64,000 nt of DNA from Idiomarina sp. A28L (GTDB lineage Bacteria > Pseudomonadota > Gammaproteobacteria > Enterobacterales > Alteromonadaceae): assembly GCF_000218785.1 (NCBI RefSeq), contig NZ_AFPO01000007.1, positions 209,411 through 273,410 of the forward strand, written 5' to 3'. Both the position numbers and the translations under genes were made by a program. Shown piece after piece: positions 21,217-29,131 of the stretch. Position 1 is the first letter of the stretch, and each line of letters opens with the position of its first letter. The notes below the pieces were generated by a model. The model did no database searches. It was not told the DNA's origin and worked only from the letters and a program-made list of their open reading frames with translations.

Positions 21217-21852
21217 GTGAAAAAACTTTCGTTATTTAGTATTTTGGCTGCTCTAATCGTGTGTAATTCGGGGGTGGCGATGGCTACAGAAGAACCGAAA
21301 TATGATGTCCTTGATCGGCACGGCAATATCGAATTGCGCTTATATCAGCCGATGCTAGTTGCGGAAACGTGGGTAGATGGCTCTATGAATGAAGCTTCTG
21401 GCAGAGGCTTCCGGGTGCTGGCTGATTTTATTTTTGGTAATAATAGAGCGGCTACGGGCGTTGGCCAAGAAATAGCCATGACGGCACCGGTAACTATGCA
21501 ACCTCCCGCAGAAGAAATAGCCATGACTTCGCCGGTAACGATGGAACAGAAAGATAACCGCTGGCGAGTGCACTTTGTTATGCCGAGCGAATACACATAT
21601 GAAACACTGCCGAAGCCAAACAACCCGCAAGTAAATATTCGACAAGTTCCTGCCACAAACTACGCTGTAGTATCGTTTTCAGGCCTTGCCGGAGAGAGTA
21701 AAACTGCACAAATTGCTGCGGAATTAATCACTTGGATGGAAGCCAATGGGCTAACCCCGATAGCAAGCCCGCATGTGGCTCGGTATGACCCGCCATGGCG
21801 CTTACCATTTATGCGCCGCAATGAAGTAATGGTAGCTTACCAACCGGATTGA
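21217..21852 (+). CDS. SOUL-family haem-binding-like protein
   Basis: A 211-residue exported protein starting at GTG 21217, with a signal peptide MKKLSLFSILAALIVCNSGV and cleavage near AMA. The mature part carries the SOUL/HBP signature: YDVLDRHGNIELRLYQPML, GFRVLADFIFGNNR and the duplicated IAMTAPVTM / IAMTSPVTM motif, then the C-terminal YDPPWRLPFMRRNEVMV. SOUL proteins bind haem or related tetrapyrroles weakly; bacterial functions are mostly unproven. The signal peptide places this one in the periplasm. Confidence 0.92.
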   Translation: MKKLSLFSILAALIVCNSGVAMATEEPKYDVLDRHGNIELRLYQPMLVAETWVDGSMNEASGRGFRVLADFIFGNNRAATGVGQEIAMTAPVTMQPPAEEIAMTSPVTMEQKDNRWRVHFVMPSEYTYETLPKPNNPQVNIRQVPATNYAVVSFSGLAGESKTAQIAAELITWMEANGLTPIASPHVARYDPPWRLPFMRRNEVMVAYQPD

Positions 21853-21945
21853 AGTGACACGGGTTTAGTGATTGCGCAATAACTTCCCATGCTGGGTTAG
21901 ATATTGCGCATAATAATTGGAAACAACCCTATAAGCTTATTGGCG

Positions 21946-22809
21946 TTACGCTAACTTATCCTCGGTGCGTAGCTCAAAATCACTGGCATCGTGGCGTTCA
22001 TGTAACTGCTCGTGTGCTTCACCCCAAGCGCGGTTCACTATGCGGCCGCGCTTTACTGCTGGGCGTGCGGCAATTTCATCGGCCCAACGCAGCACATTTT
22101 TATAGGTGTGCGCTTCAATAAATTCCGCCGCTTCATACACTTCGTTCTTAACTAAGGCGCCATACCAAGGCCAAATGGCCATATCGGCGATGGTGTATTC
22201 GTTACCAGCGATAAAACGGTTATTGGCTAACTGTTTATCGAGCACATCTAACTGGCGCTTAACTTCCATGGTGTATCGATCAATTGCGTATTCAAACTTT
22301 TCTGGAGCGTAGGCGTAGAAATGGCCAAAACCGCCCCCTAACAAGGGCGCGCTGCCCATTTGCCAGAATAACCAATTCATACACTCTGTGCGTTGAGCAG
22401 GTGCTGCTGGAATAAACTTACCGAATTTCTCGGCCAAATAAAGCAAGATTGAACCCGATTCAAATAAGCGTGTTGGTGGCGTGGTGGTGTTATCGAGTAG
22501 CGCTGGAATTTTAGAATTTGGGTTTACTTCAACAAAGCCAGAGCTAAATTGCTCGCCGTCCATAATGTTTACCAACCAGGCATCGTATTCAGCTTCACTA
22601 AAACCAGCCTCGAGCAGCTCCTCGAGCAGAATCGTTACTTTCACTCCATTCGGGGTAGCGAGTGAATAGAGTTGAAACGGATGCTTACCCTGCTGTAAAT
22701 CTTCTTCAAACGTAGCGCCGGCAATGGGGCGGTTAATATTGGCGAACTTACCACCGCTTTCTTGGTTCCACTGCCATACTTTTTGGGGGGTGTAGGGCTT
22801 ATTCGGCAT
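21946..22809 (-). CDS. yghU: YghU-type glutathione S-transferase / disulfide-bond oxidoreductase
   Basis: A 287-residue GST of the Nu class. The N-terminal extension MPNKPYTPQKVWQWNQESGG is typical of YghU. The thioredoxin-fold domain contains YSLATPNGVKVTILLEEL (the TPNG at the active site) and NPNSKIPALLD with the cis-proline, then the helical domain with YTIADMAIWPWYG. E. coli YghU binds two glutathione molecules and reduces disulfides and organic peroxides. It is transcribed away from the zinc-ribbon gene, with a tandem repeat array between. Confidence 0.93.
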   Translation of the reverse strand: MPNKPYTPQKVWQWNQESGGKFANINRPIAGATFEEDLQQGKHPFQLYSLATPNGVKVTILLEELLEAGFSEAEYDAWLVNIMDGEQFSSGFVEVNPNSKIPALLDNTTTPPTRLFESGSILLYLAEKFGKFIPAAPAQRTECMNWLFWQMGSAPLLGGGFGHFYAYAPEKFEYAIDRYTMEVKRQLDVLDKQLANNRFIAGNEYTIADMAIWPWYGALVKNEVYEAAEFIEAHTYKNVLRWADEIAARPAVKRGRIVNRAWGEAHEQLHERHDASDFELRTEDKLA

Positions 22810-22840
22810 AGTGAACCTCGCTTATGTTAAACTAAAAACA

Positions 22841-22924
22841 ATCATTACATAGTTCGTTATATAGTTCATTACATAGCTCACTACGTAACTCACTACGTAA
22901 CGAGCTATGTAACTCACTACGTAA
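22841..22924. repeat. Seven tandem 12-bp repeats
   Basis: Seven back-to-back 12-mers fill the gap between the divergent yghU and zinc-ribbon genes. Three units are identical (CTCACTACGTAA at 22877, 22889 and 22913) and four are variants (ATCATTACATAG, TTCGTTATATAG, TTCATTACATAG, CGAGCTATGTAA). Each is built around a TACGTA or similar core. The array is within 125 bp of both start codons. Copy number could vary by slippage and alter promoter spacing; no protein-binding motif is recognised. Confidence 0.8.
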
Positions 22925-22964
22925 GCAACCATTACGCACCTTTTGGGAAATTAGTTGTATTTGT

Positions 22965-23216
22965 ATGGCAAAACCACGGAAAAAACTACCCGCTCGCGCT
23001 GTGGACATCTTTTGCGCCAACTGCAAAACCAAACTATTCAAATATCGTAAGGGTGGGAAAGGCGCGCTCATTAAATGCTTTGTTGAACGCATCACTGAAG
23101 ATTTCACAACAACACCCTGCCATTGTCCCCATTGTGAACAAGAATTTGCTCGCGAAACCATGATTCGAGGCACCCCCGCGTACAAAATTATCGGTGGTAA
23201 AGTTACCCATAAGTAA
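22965..23216 (+). CDS. Small zinc-ribbon protein
   Basis: An 83-residue basic protein with two cysteine knuckles, CANCKTKLFKY and CHCPHCEQEF (CxxC and CxxC, with an extra Cys two residues earlier), the pattern of a zinc ribbon. The N-terminus AKPRKKLPARAVDIF is positively charged. It could be a nucleic-acid-binding or cofactor-delivery protein; similar short zinc-ribbon proteins are annotated as hypothetical in related bacteria. No RBS stronger than a weak TTGT/TTTG context is seen before ATG 22965. Confidence 0.75.
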   Translation: MAKPRKKLPARAVDIFCANCKTKLFKYRKGGKGALIKCFVERITEDFTTTPCHCPHCEQEFARETMIRGTPAYKIIGGKVTHK

Positions 23217-23328
23217 GCAACATTTAGAAACAAAAAATTCGTGGCATTAGTATGGTTAGCGAGGTTTAATAGCGGCCGAAAATAATAGCGTACCTGCTCG
23301 ATTGATGTTGCTGTAGAGGTAAAACAGT

Positions 23329-23745
23329 ATGATTAGCCGCATAAAAAGATTCCCGCGCCGTTACCGTGCTCTCGTATTATTACTTTTAGTTATCCTTACC
23401 TACCTTTTGCTCGGTAGCGAAATGCTGCGCTATTTAGGTATGTGGACACTGATCCTCTTTTTGTTATTTCCAGAAATGATGAGCCACAAAATACCTGCCG
23501 ATAAAACCAAAGATATGCTGGGCTTACTCTCCCGCGAAGAAGATCGGCTGCGAGTGGGTATGGAGCAGGTAGCTATCAGCATAGTTAGAAAAGTAGCGAT
23601 TGATGAATACGATAATCGCTACGGTATCATTTCATTCCCCTATACCAACAAAATCAGCGCCAGCTATTACTTTCCTATTGAACAGCTTCCGGCAGTGTGT
23701 GCTTGGTTTAAAGAAAATGCACCAGAGCTAGAGATAGTTCGTTAA
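23329..23745 (+). CDS. Hypothetical membrane protein
   Basis: A 138-residue protein with a basic N-terminus (SRIKRFPRRYR), two membrane-spanning stretches (ALVLLLLVILTYLLL and LGMWTLILFLLFPEMM), and a soluble C-terminal domain (LLSREEDRLRVGMEQVAISI, YGIISFPYTNKISASYYFPI). AGAGG lies upstream of the ATG. It converges with the metallopeptidase-like gene, whose stop is 8 bp away. Function unknown. Confidence 0.75.
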   Translation: MISRIKRFPRRYRALVLLLLVILTYLLLGSEMLRYLGMWTLILFLLFPEMMSHKIPADKTKDMLGLLSREEDRLRVGMEQVAISIVRKVAIDEYDNRYGIISFPYTNKISASYYFPIEQLPAVCAWFKENAPELEIVR

Positions 23746-23752
23746 CGTTTAA

Positions 23753-24733
23753 TCAGAGTGGAAGCGCCATTAGTCTATTTCTATAGTTTGAGTTGTGGCG
23801 TTCGAGAAGCGCATTCATTTCGTTCATCGCGGTTTCGGGATCAATATCGAATAGCTCTACAGCAAGCGCAAGCGGTGTGTTGCCTGCTTCGAGCTGAGCG
23901 CGCCAATCATAATCATCAGGCGAATACTCGTTTAATATGTCTACAAGAAAAGCGCCCGTAGCGTAAGCCGACGTGCGAACATGGTTGCTGTTTTCAAATC
24001 GAGCCTGAAAATGGCGAAGAAAATCGCCCAGCTGGTTACGAGAATGTTCAGCGTAAGCGGCCTGAATACCAACCCAATGCGCGGTACCCTCAAGATGCTC
24101 GAAACTCGCCAATAACTCGCCAATTTCGGGGGCTATGGCATGCTGAAACGCAACTCGAAAGGTAAGCCAATCTCTCACCAGCTCTTCACCCTGCTCTGCA
24201 TGCGCTTTTTGCGCTAAAGAAAACTGAAAGCGCAGCAAACCTCGAACCGTAGGCTCACTAAAGTAACTGGGCTCTAAAAATGAAGAGGCATGTAAATTAT
24301 TAAAATGCAGGCTTTGATAACCATGAAATGCTTCGTGCAGCAACGTATCTATTACCTCGCTGTTCAAATCATGAATGCGCACGGCAGTAGCTAATTGATT
24401 ATTAGGTAATGGGTAATTAATAAAGTATGCAAAGTCGGTAGTATTCGGTAGGCGCTCGGTATAGTAGTAATAATTGCTATGCTTAGCCTCGTAGCCGGGA
24501 AGCGGTTCATCGGTGGTAAACAGCAACGTTTCACCAACAGTATTGAATACTATGAAGGGCTGATTTTCCGGCCAAAAGCCCGGCCATATTTGCGCCAGCC
24601 ACGGCGATTTACTCCGAATTTTTTCCGCTTCTTGGCGCAGCTCTTCCGCTTGCTTGGGCAGTTCAACGGCGAATAGAGAACCATGAAATAAAAGCATAGC
24701 GGCCGCTAAAGAGGAAAATAGGATTGATTTCAA
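23753..24733 (-). CDS. Secreted HEAFH zinc-metallopeptidase-like protein
   Basis: A 326-residue protein with a signal peptide (MKSILFSSLAAAMLLFHGSL, cut near LFA). The start is a TTG at 24733, chosen because it gives the lysine n-region; the next Met is residue 13. The motif LLHEAFHGYQ at about 131-140 is a canonical HExxH zinc site (H133, E134, H137). FEHLEGTAHWVG at about 211-222 supplies candidate third-ligand glutamates (E212/E215), as in gluzincins. A periplasmic peptidase or related hydrolase is likely. I cannot assign a MEROPS family; the aromatic run YYYYTERLP is unusual. Confidence 0.75.
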   Translation of the reverse strand: MKSILFSSLAAAMLLFHGSLFAVELPKQAEELRQEAEKIRSKSPWLAQIWPGFWPENQPFIVFNTVGETLLFTTDEPLPGYEAKHSNYYYYTERLPNTTDFAYFINYPLPNNQLATAVRIHDLNSEVIDTLLHEAFHGYQSLHFNNLHASSFLEPSYFSEPTVRGLLRFQFSLAQKAHAEQGEELVRDWLTFRVAFQHAIAPEIGELLASFEHLEGTAHWVGIQAAYAEHSRNQLGDFLRHFQARFENSNHVRTSAYATGAFLVDILNEYSPDDYDWRAQLEAGNTPLALAVELFDIDPETAMNEMNALLERHNSNYRNRLMALPL

Positions 24734-24929
24734 AGCGAGGCCCCAAAAGTTAATGGCAACGAGTTATAAAGCTTAATGTAGCTTGGGTTTTCGAACACTT
24801 CATGTAGGAAATTGTAAGGAAATGTATGCGCAATGTTTACGCAAAGGACATAATGCACCCTTCCATTAACAGTTGCTAATATAACTGAGTACGTTATGCT
24901 TTCAGTAACGGAACAAACGAGGTATGACA

Positions 24930-25310
24930 ATGAAAAACGCATTAGATTTAGTGGCGGAAGCTAAAAGTAAAATCAATGAAGTATCGGTAACCGATGCGCC
25001 AAGCGAGATACAAAAAGCAGATGTGTTGATTGATGTGCGCGAGCCGGATGAATTTCGCGCTGGGCATATTGCTGGGGCAATAAATATTCCGCGCGGTATG
25101 CTTGAATTTAAACTGAGTGGAACGCCGGAGCTGCAAGATCGCGATAAACATATTGTGCTGTATTGCAAAACGAGTGGCCGCGGTGCTTTATCTACAGTGG
25201 CGCTTCAGGATATGGGATACATAAAGGTAAGCTCAATCGCAGGTGGCTTAGATGCGTGGATAGAGGCTGGCAAGCCCACAGTAAAAGCAGACCTGCCAGA
25301 TTTTGGTTAA
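24930..25310 (+). CDS. Rhodanese-domain protein (single-domain sulfurtransferase)
   Basis: A 126-residue protein. I choose ATG 24930 because GAGG at 24919-24922 is 7 nt away, whereas the ATG at 24924 is too close. The rhodanese fold shows LIDVREPDEFRAGHIAGAIN and the active-site loop YCKTSGRGA with the catalytic cysteine at C79, then AGGLDAWIEAGKP. It transfers sulfane sulfur to an acceptor in the cytoplasm; no physiological partner is evident from the neighbours. Confidence 0.92.
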   Translation: MKNALDLVAEAKSKINEVSVTDAPSEIQKADVLIDVREPDEFRAGHIAGAINIPRGMLEFKLSGTPELQDRDKHIVLYCKTSGRGALSTVALQDMGYIKVSSIAGGLDAWIEAGKPTVKADLPDFG

Positions 25311-25318
25311 GTAGAACA

Positions 25319-25900
25319 TTAGAAATCGATAACTTGCTGCACAACGCTCTTGATTTGTTTAATGTGCGCATCTTCTTTTAATGCGCCATTATCATCGAAG
25401 GCCTCGTGGGCTTTCCCAAGTGCAAACTGCGCTGGCGCCACCCACAGGCTTAGTTTTGCCAGTTCATCGCGTAGCTGCAGCAATGAGCGTAAGCCGCCTA
25501 ATGCGCCCGGTGAAGCGGAAACAATACCCACCACTTTGCCTTTAAATAGTTCAATACCAGAATCACCACTGGCTTGCTCACGGGTGAGCCAATCAAGGGT
25601 GTTTTTTACCAGCGCAGGAACGGCACCGTTGTATTCCGGTGTGCTGATTAGCAAGCCATCGTGGCGCGCTAGAATGTTTTGTAGCTCACGTACTTTCGCA
25701 GGCATACCTTCTTCTTCAATATCGCCATTGTAGATTGGCAATGGAAAATCATTTAAATCAAGTAAGGTAACTTCCGCGCCAGCCTTCTCGGCTTCTTTTA
25801 CAACACAGGTAATGAGCTTCTTGTTGAACGAACCGGCTCTTAGGCTGCCAGCAAAGGCTAAAAGCTTTTTGGGTTGTTTATTCGAATGCTTATCTGCCAT
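25319..25900 (-). CDS. NADPH-dependent FMN reductase
   Basis: A 193-residue flavodoxin-like oxidoreductase. The phosphate-binding loop is AFAGSLRAGSFNKKL, followed by LDLNDFPLPIYNGDIEEEG and the family motif STPEYNGAVPALVKNTLDWL. SASPGALGGLRSLLQLR binds the flavin. Members (ChrR, YieF, azoreductase-like) reduce quinones, chromate or azo compounds and limit oxidative stress. It converges with the rhodanese gene 8 bp away. A good RBS (AAGGAGTAATTC) precedes the ATG. Confidence 0.93.
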   Translation of the reverse strand: MADKHSNKQPKKLLAFAGSLRAGSFNKKLITCVVKEAEKAGAEVTLLDLNDFPLPIYNGDIEEEGMPAKVRELQNILARHDGLLISTPEYNGAVPALVKNTLDWLTREQASGDSGIELFKGKVVGIVSASPGALGGLRSLLQLRDELAKLSLWVAPAQFALGKAHEAFDDNGALKEDAHIKQIKSVVQQVIDF

Positions 25901-25976
25901 GAATTACTCCTTCGGTTACTTAAAACGAATGCTGTTCTGATCTACGCAAAGCGTGTGGTTATTGTTCATAATTTGA

Positions 25977-26909
25977 TTAGCGCCAAGGCACCTCCGGCCC
26001 GAGCATACGCGGTGCATTGGGGGTTTCTATACCCCCAAAACGTTCAGCTTCAGCGTGCCAATCTTGTTGCGCTTTGCTGATGTATTCTTTGCTGTGGCCC
26101 ACGTAGTTCCACCAAATAGTAACGTTTTCCGCAAAGGGTTCCCCACCGATGAGGAGTATCCGTGAGCCTTTTTTGGCATTAAGCGTAAGATTGGTGTAGC
26201 CGCAACACAGAACGCAAAGCTCATCTTGCTCATAGTATTGATCACCAAGTTCAAAGCCACCTTCGAGCGCCAGCACGCCATATTCAAAGCCACGTTCCAG
26301 CTCTAAAGTTAAGCTCGCATTCTCAATAAATTGAAAATCTACCCCTACGATCGGCGAGAAGCATAGAGTTGGCGCTTCATGCCCTGCATAGGTGCCAATC
26401 AAAACGGTGCCAGACACCGATTTCTGGGTGAAGGTTGGGAGGTTTGGGTAGTGATCAAAGCGTGGGGCAATATCGGCCTTATCTTCCGGCAGGGCTATCC
26501 AAAGTTGCGCGGCGTGTAATTCTCGCGCTTCCCCTTTGGTAAACTGAGAAGATTCGGTGTGGCTAATGCCGTGGCCGGCCGTCATTAAATTTACTTGCCC
26601 CGGCTTTATGATTTGCTCTGAGCCTACGCTATCGCGGTGCAATATTGTTCCGGCCAACATCCAAGTAAAGGTTTGCAAGCAGGTATGGGGGTGCGGCCCT
26701 ACTTGCATACCAGCAGAATCTTCGCTGAATTGCACCGGCCCTGCATGATCGAGAAAACACCAGGGGCCTATCATGCGTTGTGCTTTCGTGGGCAACGCAC
26801 GGGTTACCGGAATACCGCCTACATCTGATATACGCGATTGAATTCGCTTACTTTTGCTTGCCGCTCCGGTGGTTGTGTAGCTTTGATTATCGTTTTCATG
26901 ATTGCTCAT
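25977..26909 (-). CDS. Pirin family protein
   Basis: A 310-residue bicupin. The N-terminal cupin carries the metal-binding residues in GPHPHTCLQTFTWMLAG and GHGISHTESSQF (His, His, His, Glu as in pirins). The C-terminal cupin ends with GGEPFAENVTIWWNYVGHSK, the pirin C-terminal signature. Some bacterial pirins are quercetinases and others bind and inhibit enzymes such as pyruvate dehydrogenase. Substrate here is unknown. It lies 4 nt downstream of the AI-2E transporter gene and is probably cotranscribed. Confidence 0.93.
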   Translation of the reverse strand: MSNHENDNQSYTTTGAASKSKRIQSRISDVGGIPVTRALPTKAQRMIGPWCFLDHAGPVQFSEDSAGMQVGPHPHTCLQTFTWMLAGTILHRDSVGSEQIIKPGQVNLMTAGHGISHTESSQFTKGEARELHAAQLWIALPEDKADIAPRFDHYPNLPTFTQKSVSGTVLIGTYAGHEAPTLCFSPIVGVDFQFIENASLTLELERGFEYGVLALEGGFELGDQYYEQDELCVLCCGYTNLTLNAKKGSRILLIGGEPFAENVTIWWNYVGHSKEYISKAQQDWHAEAERFGGIETPNAPRMLGPEVPWR

Positions 26910-26913
26910 AACG

Positions 26914-28041
26914 TTAACCTTCTTGTGCTTGTTTCTTTGCTTTAGGGCTATGTGGCGATAGTTGCTCGGATTTCGAGAGCACTTTGTAAACGCCCTGCAT
27001 ACTTGGAATATGGCTCACGATTACCATGATCACCGTCATCAACGGTACCGCAATAAACACACCTATGGGGCCCCATAACCAACCCCAAAAGAATATGGAG
27101 ACAAAAATAATCACCGGGTTTACCGCTAAGCGCATGCCATGGATATAAGGTTCAAGGAAGAAGCCCACCAAGGTGCTAATAATCATGAAGCTTGCAGGCA
27201 CGATGGCAATCATCCAAAGCTCATCGAAGCTCGCTACCGAAACAATAGTGAGCATGGTAAAGGCAATCATTACGCCAAGGTATGGAATAAAGCGCGTAAG
27301 CGCCACTACAACACCCCACACAAACGGAGTGGGCAAGCCCACCAACCAAGCAATTAAACCAATAGCGGCACCGATTGCCGTATTGGTGAGGGTAATTACA
27401 CCCAAGTAGCGCGCTATTTGTTCTTGGCCGCTGCGAACAATGCGCATCATAATCGCCTTTTTGCGGCGCGATAGTTGCGCAGCTAGGTTTAGCAGCATGC
27501 GATCGCCACTGACAAGCAGAAAATAGGTGAGCGCCAATGCCAAAGTTACACCGGCAATCGTTTGATAGGCCCCTTCCGCTAACTGGCTGCGCCAAGATTC
27601 CGTTTGCAACACAACCGTTTGCGTTGTTTCTCCCTCCTCGTCGCCCATTTCTCTATTTAACTGTTCTTCTAACTGCTTGGCGGTGCTGGTGAGTTGTTCG
27701 ATACGTTGCTGAACTTCGCTTTCGCCGACAAAGAGCTCTGATACCGTAGCCGGGGCACGCTCAGCCCATTGCAGTATGGGCCCGCTCATGGCCGCGCCAA
27801 TACCAATAATGCCGCCAATCAGGCCAAGCAATAAAACTAATGCAGAAATGGCTTTAGGAATTCCGAACCGCTTAAACATACCTTCAACTGCGGGCGAAAA
27901 TAACAAGGTTACCAATAGCGCCAAAACGATAGGTAAAACCACTTCATGCGCCAGATAAAAGGTATATAAAATGGCAAGAATAAATAGGCCATATATCGGT
28001 GTTGAAAGGTCGGCAATATTGCTTTTTCGTTCCTTACTCAT
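26914..28041 (-). CDS. AI-2E family transporter
   Basis: A 375-residue membrane protein of the PerM/AI-2E exporter superfamily. Two N-terminal helices (PIYGLFILAILYTFYLAHEV, LPIVLALLVTLLFSP) are followed by a soluble segment with a predicted coiled coil (QQRIEQLTSTAKQLEEQLNR) and then further helices containing VGLPTPFVWGVVVALTRFIPYLG and FFLEPYIHGMRLAVNPVIIF, the conserved family motifs. Members export quorum signals or act as Na+/H+ antiporters; the substrate is not predictable. Expressed with pirin downstream. Confidence 0.9.
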   Translation of the reverse strand: MSKERKSNIADLSTPIYGLFILAILYTFYLAHEVVLPIVLALLVTLLFSPAVEGMFKRFGIPKAISALVLLLGLIGGIIGIGAAMSGPILQWAERAPATVSELFVGESEVQQRIEQLTSTAKQLEEQLNREMGDEEGETTQTVVLQTESWRSQLAEGAYQTIAGVTLALALTYFLLVSGDRMLLNLAAQLSRRKKAIMMRIVRSGQEQIARYLGVITLTNTAIGAAIGLIAWLVGLPTPFVWGVVVALTRFIPYLGVMIAFTMLTIVSVASFDELWMIAIVPASFMIISTLVGFFLEPYIHGMRLAVNPVIIFVSIFFWGWLWGPIGVFIAVPLMTVIMVIVSHIPSMQGVYKVLSKSEQLSPHSPKAKKQAQEG

Positions 28042-28149
28042 GCAATGGCTCCATTCATATATGAGCGAATTCGGTAATATATAAACTATAGAGCATTGAA
28101 AACCTCGGTAAAGCCTTTATTTTAGACGCTTTTAGCGCGTGGCGGCTTT

Positions 28150-28178
28150 CTGGCATATGCCAGTTTGCTGCCTGGCAG
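28150..28178. promoter_or_regulatory. Pair of CTGGCA/TGCCAG palindromes, candidate operator
   Basis: A perfect 14-bp palindrome CTGGCATATGCCAG at 28150-28163 is followed by a second, CTGCCTGGCAG, at 28168-28178. They lie about 100 bp upstream of the gene pair encoding a membrane protein and a membrane-anchored XRE regulator. Their spacing (about two helical turns centre to centre) suits a dimeric helix-turn-helix protein. Binding is inferred only from symmetry and position. Confidence 0.5.
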
Positions 28179-28277
28179 GTGTTTGTCGGCGTATTTTGCG
28201 CGATATAGCGTTGTAATGGGTGCATGGTGATTGGCACCAGAAACAACTTGAATATCGTTAAATTTATGGAGAACATG

Positions 28278-28763
28278 ATGAACACTAATGATAAACACAA
28301 TGCTGAACAGCAAAATACGCAAAAGGAAACCCGCATAATGCCAGGTAGTTCATTTGAATTACGTAAAGGAGGCAACTTCTACTTTGATGTAAACGGGTGT
28401 CAAGTGCGCGTTTGGTTTGCCAGTTTTTCAGGCAAGCAAGAAGTTTACGTTGAGGATACCTTAGTTTCGAGTAGTCGATCTTGGCGCAAGATGGTTACTC
28501 ATAATTTTGAAGTTGCAGGCCAGCCTTATAAATTGCTCGTTGGTATTCATAATTGGAGTGATGCTTCTAAAGGATTTTATCTCGCTGAGCTTTATCATAA
28601 TGAAAAATTAATTGATAAAGATGAAATATTGATGTTTGAGGATGCAAGGAACGGAGCACCGTTTAGTTGGCGTAAATTTGCGATTGGCATTGCTCCTTGG
28701 CTCATCGGTGGGTTCATTTTTGGTTTTTTCACAACCAAGTTTATTTTTTCTCTATTTTCGTGA
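28278..28763 (+). CDS. C-terminally membrane-anchored protein, partner of the XRE regulator
   Basis: The ATG at 28278 has GGAG six nt upstream; two other in-frame ATGs (28266, 28275) are less well placed. The 161-residue product has a hydrophilic beta-rich domain (YFDVNGCQVRVWFASFSGKQ, EVYVEDTLVSSSRSWRKM, YKLLVGIHNWSDASKGFYL) and a single C-terminal helix (FAIGIAPWLIGGFIFGFF). So the soluble domain should be cytoplasmic and tail-anchored. The XRE gene follows after 9 nt and has the same topology. No family recognised with certainty. Confidence 0.75.
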   Translation: MNTNDKHNAEQQNTQKETRIMPGSSFELRKGGNFYFDVNGCQVRVWFASFSGKQEVYVEDTLVSSSRSWRKMVTHNFEVAGQPYKLLVGIHNWSDASKGFYLAELYHNEKLIDKDEILMFEDARNGAPFSWRKFAIGIAPWLIGGFIFGFFTTKFIFSLFS

Positions 28764-28772
28764 GGAGGCACC

Positions 28773-29081
28773 ATGATTATTGATGCTTCCAAAATTCGTG
28801 AAGCCCGCCTTGCTAAAGGCTGGACCCAGCAACAATTAGGTGATGTAAGTACACTGAGCTTGCGCACGATTCAGCGCATCGAAAGCCAGGGGCAAGGCTC
28901 TATGGAAACTTGTAATGCATTATGTGCTGTTCTGGAATTAGAACGTGCCGAGGTAATGGTTGCTTCCCGAGCCCAAGGGAATGTGAAGAGCTCGATAAAG
29001 GTGTGGGTGATTACAGGAACTTTGTTGGGCGGCTTCCTTGCTGGCGTAGTGTTCACCCTAATCATTACTTATTTTTCGTAA
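28773..29081 (+). CDS. Membrane-anchored XRE-family transcriptional regulator
   Basis: A 102-residue protein. Residues 7-60 form a Cro/CI-type helix-turn-helix (IREARLAKGWTQQQLGDVS, LSLRTIQRIESQGQGS). The C-terminal 25 residues are a transmembrane helix (VWVITGTLLGGFLAGVVFTL). Tethering an XRE domain to the membrane by a C-terminal helix is unusual. Together with the neighbouring tail-anchored protein it suggests a small signal-responsive pair. GAGGAGGCACC before the ATG is a strong RBS. Confidence 0.88.
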   Translation: MIIDASKIREARLAKGWTQQQLGDVSTLSLRTIQRIESQGQGSMETCNALCAVLELERAEVMVASRAQGNVKSSIKVWVITGTLLGGFLAGVVFTLIITYFS

Positions 29082-29131
29082 GCTTTTACTCGCACCTAGT
29101 AGAGAGCTCTTTGGCAAAAAAACATGGGCTA

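Noticed and set aside
22832-23233. Minus-strand frame with LRSE/LCNE tetrapeptide repeats
   Set aside because: It is the reverse reading of the zinc-ribbon gene plus the 12-bp repeat array; the repeats create the apparent peptide periodicity.
28055-28375. Minus-strand 106-codon frame
   Set aside because: It overlaps the start of the better-supported plus-strand gene at 28278 and contains the palindromes; no RBS or family features.
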